Shown here in pieces: positions 22,302 through 30,807 of a DNA stretch of 64,000 nucleotides. Source of the stretch: Litsea cubeba (lineage: Eukaryota; Streptophyta; Magnoliopsida; Laurales; Lauraceae); NCBI GenBank assembly GCA_012931725.1, contig CM022948.1, forward strand, positions 113,140,833 to 113,204,832. The letters run 5' to 3'. A program made the position numbers and the translations under genes. The notes under the pieces were generated by a model. That model was not told the origin of the DNA, did no database searches, and worked only from the letters and a program-made list of their open reading frames with translations. The number at the start of each line of letters is the position of its first letter. Position 1 is the first letter of the stretch.

Positions 22302-22649
22302 GGGGCCAGTTCTCCTAAACTGAAGCTTAGGATAATGTAAGCTGAAGTAAGTTCAATCGTGTGGTGGGGCCCACCTAGAGACCCACATGGGGATGGGAGG
22401 AATTTTAAGGACTGACTGAGATCCTCCTTCCTGCAAAAAATAACCAAAAGTTTAATGGTCAACGGTCCATTCGGATCAGTACACAGTCGGTCCAACGGTC
22501 TAGTAAATTTGGATCTGATCAAAAGTTGGTGAGCATGTGCAATTTAGGGGGGTCGTGTGTTTGGTCCATTTGGATGGACCAAGGATGGGCCACAGAAGCG
22601 TTAGCTTATGGAATCTTATCCTAAGTTTAAGCTTAGGAGAGCCTTCCCC
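22302..22649. mobile_element. 348-bp MITE with 9-bp target duplication
   Basis: The termini are inverted: left GGGGCCAGTTCTCCTAAACT, right (other strand) GGGGAAGGCTCTCCTAAGCT, both followed by CTTAGGATAA. TTTATATAT flanks both sides (22293-22301 and 22650-22658). The 9-bp duplication suggests a Mutator-type MITE, but the AT-rich setting makes it weaker evidence than for the large MULE. No ORF of note. Confidence 0.7.
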
Positions 22650-23123
22650 TTTATATATTATATAAAATTATATATATCTATATATTTATTATTTTATTTA
22701 TTATATATATATATATATGCAGATGTATTCGGCAGAGCTTTGCTGGTGCCTACTGAGTATCGTGCACTGTGCTCATTTATCTAGGGCCATTCTATTCTCA
22801 CCCACCCTATTTACTATTTGCACCCACTCTACATCCTTATAGGAGTGTAGACTGTACATCATTCTTTTAAAAAGCAATAAGAAAGGGTGTTGGTTTCTGC
22901 ACCCAGTCTATACGAAGTTAGAGTGTACTATTTGCACCCATCTACATGAAGTTAGGATGTACGGATTATAACAAAAGCTACTATTTGCACCCTATGGCTA
23001 CTTAGCTACTATGCCAATAGCCTATGAAAAAGACATGTCTTATCAAAGGCCTTCTCCAACTTCACTTCACGCCCTTACACCCTCCAAGAACTCCCAGAAC
23101 TTCCCCCTCTGTTTCTTCTAACC

Positions 23124-23273
23124 ATGCTACTCCACTTGGCCTTCTTCTTCTTCTTCTTCTTTGCCCGAGTACTATCTCTCAATCAAGAAGGCCTCTGCCT
23201 CTGGCAAGTAAAAAATCGCTTTGATGACCCTGATGGATCCCTCTCCAACTGGAACCCCCATGACACCACCTGA
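23124..23273 (+). pseudogene. HAESA/HSL1-like LRR receptor kinase, N-terminal fragment
   Basis: An ATG followed by a hydrophobic signal-peptide-like run (seven consecutive Phe from a TTC microsatellite). Next comes LSLNQEGLCLWQVKNRFDDP and DGSLSNWNPHDTT, the start of the LRRNT region of HAESA/HSL1-type receptor-like kinases. The frame stops at TGA 23271-23273, where similarity switches abruptly to the - strand TMK-like fragment. Only about 49 codons remain; LRRs, membrane segment and kinase are absent. Confidence 0.7.
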
Positions 23274-23785
23274 CCACCCCTTGCACTGGACCATTCTCAT
23301 TTCCATGGCCACCACTGGATCCGCCCCCAACTGGGGATGTGCCAGGACTTCCAGAAGAACCCCAGTGTCCTTCCCAATATCCGGATTCCCATCAGTCTCA
23401 ACCTTCACATTTCCATTGAAAGATGGAACTTTCCCAGAAATCTTATTGTTTCGAACATCTAGTTCGAGTAGATTAGGCAGCTTAGCAATATCAGGGGGCA
23501 TCGAACCGGTTAGGTTGTTATCAGCTAGCAAAAGCTTCTGCAGTGATGTTAATAGCACAATATTGGCCGAAATGATCCCACCAAAACCCATCTTCTGGAA
23601 ATTAATAACAATAATGCCCCCCGCATTATCTTCGGGCGAAAAGTCCATTTGAGGGCTGTGGCACCATTGATGTTCTTGGAGAGAGCTTGCATTGCTTGTA
23701 AATCTGCTCCGTTGGTTTGGGACTCTGCAACTGGGACGAAAGAGATGAAAAACCCCACTGTAATGAGAAAGATTGCAACTTTCAT
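23265..23785 (-). pseudogene. TMK-like LRR receptor kinase fragment with internal deletion
   Basis: Starts at 23785 with MKVAIFLITVGFFISFVPVA, a typical signal peptide, then SQTNGADLQAMQALSKNING up to ALKW. A change of frame near 23,648 leads into a second-cluster LRR segment: LLTSLQKLLLADNNLTG, LLELDVRNNKISGKVPSF, TDGNPDIGKD. In TMK-family kinases these two parts are separated by most of the first LRR block, so about half the ectodomain is deleted. The transmembrane and kinase parts are missing and the fragment ends where the HAESA-like piece begins. Confidence 0.75.
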
Positions 23786-23929
23786 CTTGAAAATGGAAGA
23801 AGGAGAGATTTCAGAGATGGGTTTTTCTTCTTTTCTTCTAAAGATTGCAACTTTCATCTTGAAAATGGACGAAGGAGAGATTTCAGAGATGGGTTTTTCT
23901 TCTTTTCCTCTAAAGATTCCAACTTTCAT
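23786..23929 (-). repeat. 72-bp tandem duplication of the TMK-like start region
   Basis: Two extra 72-bp (24-codon) units directly precede the signal peptide in the same frame, each starting MKVGIF or MKVAIF and continuing with KEEKPISEISPSSIFK. The unit is the 5' leader plus the first codons, duplicated in register so the frame stays open. Confidence 0.85.
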
Positions 23930-24139
23930 CTTGATAATGGAAGGAGAAAAGATTTGAGAGCTGGGTTTTTTAAGAGTAAGGAGAGAGAGATAGGAAAGTT
24001 TCAGTTTTTGTCAAAATGAAAAAATGAAACCCCATCAAAGAGAAAGATTGGAAAGGAAATCTCTCAGACAAAACACAGAGAAAGATCAATCAGGAGAATG
24101 AGAGAGAAATTGGGGATTAAGATGGAGTGGTTTTTGGAG

Positions 24140-24155
24140 AGAGAGAGAGAGAGCC
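24140..24155. repeat. GA microsatellite
   Basis: A (GA)n run in the purine-rich leader side of the TMK-like fragment. Confidence 0.8.
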
Positions 24156-24767
24156 CCCCAAAGAAAGAGGACGAGGCACATGGGTGGGGCCCACCTGATT
24201 TTCTTTTTATGGGTAAGAGGTGGATAAATTTATAATCATGTGTTATGTATTCAACTTAATTTTGTCATTGGATGATAAATTTGAGTGCCTTAAAGTCCAA
24301 CCCTTTGATCTTAATTTGAAAATACCAAACCCCATTTGCTCAAAATTCCAAGGCTTGCATGATAAAAAGTCAAAATCCAATTAAAGAAGAACAAATGGAG
24401 GAAGTGAAATACATTGATTATGGATTTGTTTAGTGACAAAAGGGGTGCCCAATTCATAGACACGTTGGATAAGAGAGACTAAAAAGTGGGGTCTTGAGAG
24501 GACGTTCATATGTCTTGTCATGGCTGGTCATGTGCCATGTGGTTTGGTGACCCATCAAACAAGTCACTTGAAGGTCAATTCATCCCTATGCCCAATTAAT
24601 AGGGATGTAGAGTGGGTTTACTTACTAACTAGACTGGGTGTATTTACCTGTCCCCATAAGAAAACAAAAAAAAAAAAAAAAAACTGACATGACATGTCAG
24701 ATGCATGACAACGGTGAATAGTAATGACTGTGTCTAGACAAAAGTAGAGAATCATCAGATGTGGGGC

Positions 24768-25067
24768 CTATCCCTTTATAATGACGCCTCTCTCCTCAAA
24801 CCCATCTGGCAACCACTCTGCATTCCTCACTGACCAAATAAATGGACGGCCCGATGCTTCCAATGCCAGTGCGATCTCCATTAACTGGGCCCCACCCATC
24901 TGGCTTAAGCTCCCGAAGGAAACATAGACTACCGAGCCGGGGTCTCTCGAACCGAGCCAATCCAAGCACTGGTTGGGGTCGATGGAAGGTGGGCCACCAA
25001 ATCTTGAACGGTTGGATCTTCCAATCTGAATTTGGGGTGCATTGTATGATCCTGGTGGGCCCATCAA
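24768..25067 (-). pseudogene. UDP-glycosyltransferase (UGT73-like) fragment
   Basis: About 99 codons on -. CLDWLGSRDPGSVVYVSFGS is the segment linking the N- and C-lobes of plant family-1 glycosyltransferases; QLMEIALALEASGRPFIWSV and EWLPDGFEERGVIIKG follow as expected. The frame stops exactly before the PSPG box (which normally continues WAPQ), so the UDP-sugar binding site is missing. The N-terminal acceptor lobe is also absent. A captured or decayed fragment. Confidence 0.8.
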
Positions 25068-25190
25068 TCAACATTCTGTTGCATCAAGCAATAGCCCCCA
25101 TCCCACCCATGACCCATCAATCAACATTCTGTTGCATCAAGTTTTAAGAATATTCTGCATCAAGCAATGGACCCCATCCCACCCAGATAT
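25061..25190. repeat. Short direct repeats next to the UGT fragment
   Basis: CCATCAATCAACATTCTGTT occurs at 25061 and 25114. GCATCAAGCAATRGMCCCCATCCCACCC-type wording follows each and recurs near 25160. Non-coding duplications with a spacing of about 53 bp. Confidence 0.7.
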
Positions 25191-25880
25191 GTTGTGGGGC
25201 CATGATAAATACACCAAGTCTAATTAATATACAAACCCACTCTATTATTTAGAGTAGGGATTGTACTTGGCAGGTACTCATGAGAGAGAAAGGACATGAC
25301 CATTAAAACCTGATGGCCAGTAGAGGCCGTACACTAAAACGCATATACTGCATGAATGCATTAATTCACTCCGCATACGGGGTAGCTCATACCGCTGCAA
25401 AATCATGCCTGAAGTATACTGCGAGTGTTCGTCTTAACAGCATGGATGATGGAACAACAATAACCATTAACCAAGTGCGCAAATCCCACCTAGCCACCTC
25501 CTATCATATTCGATCACAATTCACAGACCATTTTCTATCTGGCATAAATGCAACTATTACAGTTGTAAGAGAAGAAATAGATGAAATGCAGAAGATGAGA
25601 GGCAAATAGACAAAACCCCTCTTTCGAATCTCTTTCCTTGAAGAAAAAAGCGTACTTGACTGCTACCCCAAAGGGTTATAGACTTATGGTGACTTGGGGC
25701 CAAGACGTTTTCTCAAACAGATCACGCGCCGTTTACTTTTAGTTCCAACAGCTGAAGATGAGAGATTAAAGGAGAAAAGAGAAGAATAATAAAATGAAGA
25801 AGGAAAATTGGAAGTCTGGAATTCTAAAGTGGGTGGGGAGTCTCGAAAGGTTTAAAAAAAGAGGTGTTCTAAAGTAGGTT
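25191..25880. other. Intergenic, one unrecognised ORF
   Basis: A 98-codon ORF at 25313-25609 (+) reads as non-repetitive protein without a recognisable family, clear start context or splice sites; I do not call it a gene. The rest is purine-rich non-coding sequence leading into the poly-G tracts. Confidence 0.3.
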
Positions 25881-26045
25881 GGGGGGGGGGGGGGGCATTT
25901 TGGTGATTTTTAAAAAATTTTCCAAAGGGGGGAGGGGGGGGGGCCTGAATAAGTCTGCCTACATGTCACAGAGAATATAGCAGATGAGTCAGAGAATTCT
26001 TGCCATGTTGCCTTGGTGGTGGTGGGGGGGGGGGGGGGGGGGGGG
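25881..26045. repeat. Three long poly-G tracts
   Basis: G15 at 25881-25895, G6-A-G10 at 25927-25943 and G22 at 26024-26045 (preceded by GGTGGTGGT). The second and third are each followed by CCTGAATAAG/GCTGAATAAG, suggesting they are diverged copies of one duplicated sequence. Such runs can form G-quadruplexes and are unstable in replication and in sequencing. Confidence 0.9.
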
Positions 26046-27873
26046 CTGAATAAGGCTCATTCGATGGCCTGGGGCCTACTTCACGTGGGTTGAATGCTGT
26101 GTGACATCATCTCCATTTGAATTAGCATTTGATGCCAAAAACTTCACATCTCCATTTCCAAAGCACTCCATCCAAAACGTCACATGTCCATTTGAATTTG
26201 CATTTTGCTTGGATGCTTGGATGCTGCTATAGGCCGTACACCCATTCTATTCATAGAGGCGTGCTTCACGTGCGTACAGTTCTAAGGAGAGACTACTAGC
26301 TTTTAACATTGTAGGCTGTACACCCATCATAAAGAGAGAGGAAAAAAAAACCAATAGGCTGTACACCCATTTTATGGCTGGTAAAAGTGAAAGTCTGACC
26401 AAAGATTGGGCCCGCCTATCTTCCCCTGCGCTAGGCTTGAACCAGACCTAATTCCACTCGGTTCAGGTCCGGCTGACTTGGCCTGCTTGGATCTGATTGC
26501 TGCACGCTTCCCGATGAGAAACTTCAGCAGCCTTCTCTCCAACAAAGATGACAGGCCGACTTGAAAACCCATAAGTACTCGTTTTCAATCCATTATTGCA
26601 CGAGTCCCGAGATAACAAAAGTAACACTTGCAGCTGCTTTTTGACTAGCATAGCATATAAGGTACACCCACTCTACTCATAGAGTGGGTGCGAATAACAG
26701 CACCCTTTATCTATCCCCCACCACCTGGTTATACATGCAAAAGAAACCCCAAAAGTTCTTTAGTCTTCCATTTCCTGGACTTTCATCTTCCTACTCAGGT
26801 AAAAACTCTCATCCTGAATGTCTCTTTTCTTCTCATCAACGAATGTGTTTTTCTCTCCCTCTATTTTATTTCATCTCTCCAACAAAAGTATTATTTTGCC
26901 GTTATGGATAGTGATTTCTATCCCTCTTTTTTCTCCTTTTCATCAACTTTATCTTCTTGTTTCTTTCTTTATATTCTTCTTAATCTTTTTCCTCAACGTA
27001 AGCAGAGCCGTTGTTCCCCAACCATGCAACCCCTCTCTCGTCGATCCACCGCCGGAGCTCGAGCCATCGATTGCAGAAGCCATCTCCTCTCTCATCCGCA
27101 GGTGCTGCTTCTTCTTCCCTCTTTTTTCTCTTCTTCTCCTTCCTCCACCTCCTTTGTCCTCTCGTTTTCTTCTCTGTTTTCTTTCCTGTGTCCTTTTCCC
27201 CTCTCATATATAGTAGTATATGTGACTACTGCTTATAGATTGAATATGCTGAATCATCTTTAGGTTGTATAGTGTTGGGGTTTTGCAAATTTTTTTTTTA
27301 ATTTAAAACAAAACAAAGCACTGGAAAATTACAGGACTCAGTCACAAGCCCTGCAATCAACAGCTGTATGTACACATTTATCATGCCATTAATCTCATTT
27401 TAACTTTTTCCTGTTTTAAGCGTCTTGTGAACAGATTTAAAATAGACTATTCAAACAACCTTTTTTTAACTCTAAAATATCAGTTCCATAGACTTCTATT
27501 TTTGCTTCACTGCACATATCGTCTAGCGCTCGCTGTTGGAGGTCGATGGAGGGCTCGAACCTGCTGGAGGATTATCTCATGTTTAATCTTACTGGGTCCT
27601 CTGGTCTGTAGAGTGTTGAGGGACTAGCAGTATAGTAGCAGCTGCATCGACTTTATTTAGGGGGAAGGTGCCTTATCTGGCTTCAGTTTATGGGAGGAGG
27701 GGCGAACCCAAGAATGGGTTTTAGGGGTTGGATTTGTTTCTATGGCCTTTGTTCTTCCTGCAGCCGGTTTGAACTCTACATTAGACATTTCTATCCAATC
27801 TTTCCATACGTGTCGGTTCTCGGTACACTTACTTCTTTAAATACTTTTTTTTTTTGGTGCTGAAGTAGGTATG
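26046..27873. other. Intergenic region left of the gypsy array
   Basis: Several copies of GTACACCCAYTCTA and a near-palindrome ACTCTACTCATAGAGTGGGT at about 26,668-26,690. From 26,690 to 27,220 the + strand is strongly pyrimidine-rich, giving long but low-complexity ORFs in several frames that I do not regard as genes; a 5' UTR of a lost gene is possible. A T-run precedes the array. Confidence 0.35.
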
Positions 27874-27878
27874 ATATT
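27874..27878. repeat. Left 5-bp target duplication of the gypsy array
   Basis: ATATT, identical to 54795-54799. Five bases is the expected length for Ty3/gypsy integrase. Confidence 0.88.
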
Positions 27879-28770
27879 TGTGTGGGGAGATTTCCAGAAC
27901 CACAGGATTACGCTAATCACAGCCATCAGATGAGACTAAGCACTCTCACGTGCCATCCGCGTGCCATCCACGTGGCACCAAGCTCACCCCGGCTACCAGG
28001 ACAGGGGGTCCGGCCGAAGTCAGGCAGCTCCGGGCCACTAGCACCGAACTGGTCCACCCCGGGTGCCATCTCGGCAGGGAGCTCCACCTCGGCTGAAGGA
28101 GCCAGGACGGAAGCCGAAGGAAGAGAGAACCTCCACTTGTCATCCCCCACGTCATCAGGCACGTGGAGGAATAGGGGCGCAAGCTAGTGAGACAGATGTG
28201 ACATCCAGCCGCTCACAATCTTCGCCAGATCCCTGACAGGGGCGGCATCCAGCGGCTGAGGCCACATCAGGGTAGGGCCCGAGGGCAGATCCGATGGTAC
28301 CCTACCGCCAAAGGCGTCCAACACGATCTGGCCCAACAAGACGCGCATTAAATGCGACGTGGGCTGACCCGACGCGCATTTAATGCAAAGTGGGCTGGAT
28401 TGGACCGCATTCAATGCAACGTGGGCTGATCGTGACTTCTCAGTCGAATCACGGGACCCACACCAAAATATCCTCCAAGGATACGACCCAAGCCTCTATA
28501 AATAGAGCCTCAAACCACCATCAAAGGTACGCACATTTTCATACACAGAGCCGTTACTCTGCCTCTCTTCTTCCTCTCCTTCCATTGTTCTAGTTCCTTC
28601 ACTGACTTTGGCATCGGAGAGCCTTGCGCCGCCCAGGCCAGGGTCCTTTGATCGTTTGCTCTTCTCTTTCAGGCTTTCGGATGGTACCCAGTCATTCCTA
28701 GTCATCATCATCTCGGATAAGTCCTCTAAGGCTCCCCCGTTATTGTGGGTCATTATTTTCTGCACCTACA
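27879..28770 (+). repeat. 5' LTR of the gypsy array
   Basis: 892 bp, TGTGTGGGGAGATTTCC...TGCACCTACA. It contains three ~33-bp repeats with GCATTTAATGC and GTGGGCTG words (about 28,343-28,428), which are candidate promoter elements, and a TATA box downstream. Compared with the 3' LTR it lacks a few bases near 28,137 (CGCCCC-type) and has scattered substitutions, so the two LTRs have diverged measurably since insertion. Confidence 0.92.
28497..28504 (+). promoter_or_regulatory. TATA box of the LTR promoter
   Basis: TATAAATA within CCTCTATAAATAGAGCC. The same box is kept in both truncated LTRs (35627-35634 and 42759-42766) and in the 3' LTR (54521-54528), so each internal copy may still be transcribed. 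Confidence 0.75.
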
Positions 28771-28790
28771 ATTGGCGCCGTCTGTGGGGA
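28771..28790 (+). other. Primer binding site of the gypsy element
   Basis: ATTGGCGCCGTCTGTGGGGA directly follows the LTR end. TGGCGCC-type sites are usual in Tat/Athila elements; the exact tRNA was not assigned. Copies follow both truncated LTRs at 35901 and 43033. Confidence 0.8.
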
Positions 28791-28840
28791 AGTAATATCC
28801 CAACCTTCCCAACCTTCTTAACCTCAATCTCCCAGAAGCC

Positions 28841-30807
28841 ATGCCTCCGAAAGCTAGGAAGGGCGGAGAATCCTCGAGACCAATCCTCGAGCTACCAGTG
28901 CCGTCAACGGACGTCCCTCCTCAAGGGCGGTCCCGCACGGTGCAGGGCGCGTCTGCAGGCGAGGGCCGCTTAGGCTCTCAGCTCTTTGTCGAGTTCCCCT
29001 TCCAAGAGGGACTCGAGGCCTCGATCTAAGCAGAAGAAGTCATGCCACCCAGACGCGATGAGCGTCGGCATGAGCGTCCTCGGAAGGACAAAGCCGTGGC
29101 CGTAGGAGAAACGCGCCACGCTCAACCCCCTGCCGCTGGAGGGGTTCTCGAAGCCCAAACTGCTCTCCTCCAGAGGTAAGAGCAGCTGATTCGCGAGCTC
29201 CAGCAGCAGCTGAGGGCAGCGCAAACTGCCTCCTTGAGGCAGGTCTCTGAGCCTCAAGGGAAAAAGAGGGACACCCCCAGCAGGGCAGCCCAGCCTCCCC
29301 GCGAGGGCCTCAGAAATCATCTGGACCATAAACGGAGCCAGATTCATGACGAAGGCTCGAGCAACAGCCGAAGTCATCATAGCCGCGATGGCCGAGCCCA
29401 TAGCCATCGCAGCTCAAACCATTCCAAGCGAAAGCCCAGAGCTCAGACCCCAGAGAAGGACGATGAGCAGGAGCGATTTGACAAACGCGTCAGATTGGCT
29501 CTCCAGCACAACTTGGACATGCGGGATCAGAAGCAGATCTGTGGTCACACTGATCTGGGGGGCTCACCCTTTACGAAAGACATCGAGCGCACCCCCTTGC
29601 CCAGGAAATTCTCTGTCCCGCGGTTCGTCCCCTACGACGGACTGTCCGACCCGTCCGCTCACCTCTGACACTTCTCCCAGAAGATGTCCATCTGGGGGAA
29701 TGAGGGTCACCTGAACTGCAAAATCTTCTCCTCCAATTTGGGTGACCTCCCCCTGAAGTGGTTCTGTTCTCTCCCAGAGAAGTCCATTTCGAGTTGGAAG
29801 GAGCTCCAGCTCTCCTTCCTGAAGAAGTTCCAAGCCTACAGCGTCGTCCCCAAGAAAGAGGGGGACCTCCTCGCCCTGAGAATGAAGCAGGGTGAGACCC
29901 TCGCAATCTTCGCCCAGCGATTCTGGGCGGTCTACAGCCAGATTGAGGGCACCAGGGAAGAGATAGCAATCTACGCCTTCCAGCATGCCCTGATCCCCGG
30001 CCACGACCTGCGGAAGGACTTGGCCGGGAACCCCCAGAATCCATGCCAGAGTTGATGTCCCGGGTAAAGCGCTTCATCGCCCAGGAGGAAGATGAGATCC
30101 GAGCCCGGGATCAGGACGAGCATCCGGAGCCCGAGCAGAAGAGTAGCCAGCCTCGGCAGAGAGGCGGGAGGCCCTTCCAGAAGCAGGAGCCCAAGCAGGC
30201 CTGGGTCTCCAGTTCGGCGAAGCCTGCGTCGTCCAGGTCTGGGGGCGCCTGGAAGCCCAGACCTCCCTCCAGCGCCAGTCAGAGTGTCAACGTCGTCTTC
30301 AAGGAGCCGATCTACCGCATCCTGACCAAGATCAGGTCCAAGCCGTTCTTCAAGTACCCTCAGCCCATGAAGAATGAGCCCACCTTCGGCAGCCGAAGCA
30401 AGCTCTACTGCTCCTTCCATAGGGGTAACGGGCACAAGACCGAAGACTGCAAGACTTTGCAGTGGTACCTGGAGAAGCTGGCCGAAGAGGGCCACATTCC
30501 AGAATTCGTCAAGGCAGGTGATGCCGGCGGCAGCGAGGGCCGAATTCACCAGAGCGCAGCCCAGGCCCCGGACAGTGAGGATTCAGAGAAGATCATTAAC
30601 GTGATCCATCTGGCGTCCTCAGCTCCTGCTTCCTCGTCCCGGGGCAGCTCCCAGGCCCGTGCCGAAGCCAGGCGGGCTTCGCACGGGAAAGAAGTAATGA
30701 AAGCCGAACTCGCCCCGGCATCCAAGAAAGCCCGCCGCGACCGACCCGCCATCTCGTTTTCGGATCGAGATTCAGAGGTCACAACGACCCCCTGCTCCTC
30801 ACCATGA
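28841..30807 (+). pseudogene. gag of copy A, disrupted
   Basis: Gag should package the element RNA in virus-like particles. The frame opens at MPPKARKGGESS and is cut by TAA 29027-29029, TAA 29177-29179 and TGA 29666-29668. The capsid part (IWGNEGHLNCKIF, WFCSLPEKSISSWKELQLSF, KQGETLAIFAQRFW) then reads to 30054. A one-base change in the C-run near 30,027 shifts to the nucleocapsid frame with a CX2H...GH...C knuckle (YCSFHRGNGHKTEDC). That frame ends at 30807, where its TGA overlaps the pol ATG; another frame change near 30,778 separates it from protease. All these lesions except the first stop also occur in copy C, so most predate the amplification. Confidence 0.85.

Larger units (their letters stand above)
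22785..24645. mobile_element. Possible gene-fragment-carrying element
   Basis: CCCACTCTACATCC (about 22,822-22,836) recurs inverted as GGATGTAGAGTGGG (about 24,603-24,617), and partial similarity extends outward on both sides (CACCCACCCTATTTACTA against the reverse complement of TTACTAACTAGACTGGGTG). Between them lie fragments of two unrelated receptor-kinase genes in opposite orientations. This resembles Pack-type elements that capture gene pieces. The inverted repeats are short and diverged, related words also occur at 22,900-22,960, 25,230 and 26,650, and no target duplication was found, so this is tentative. Confidence 0.35.

Noticed and set aside
25313..25609. 98-codon + strand ORF
   Set aside because: No family, no supporting signals, and located in a mosaic of repeats; insufficient to call a gene.
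26688..27263. 191-codon and overlapping + strand ORFs
   Set aside because: Several frames are open at once because the strand is almost pure pyrimidine; composition explains them.
29971..30549. 192-codon - strand ORF opposite gag (and its copies at 36694-37680 and 44234-44812)
   Set aside because: GC-rich coding sequence leaves the opposite strand open. It follows the gag/pol sequence exactly in every copy and matches no antisense family.
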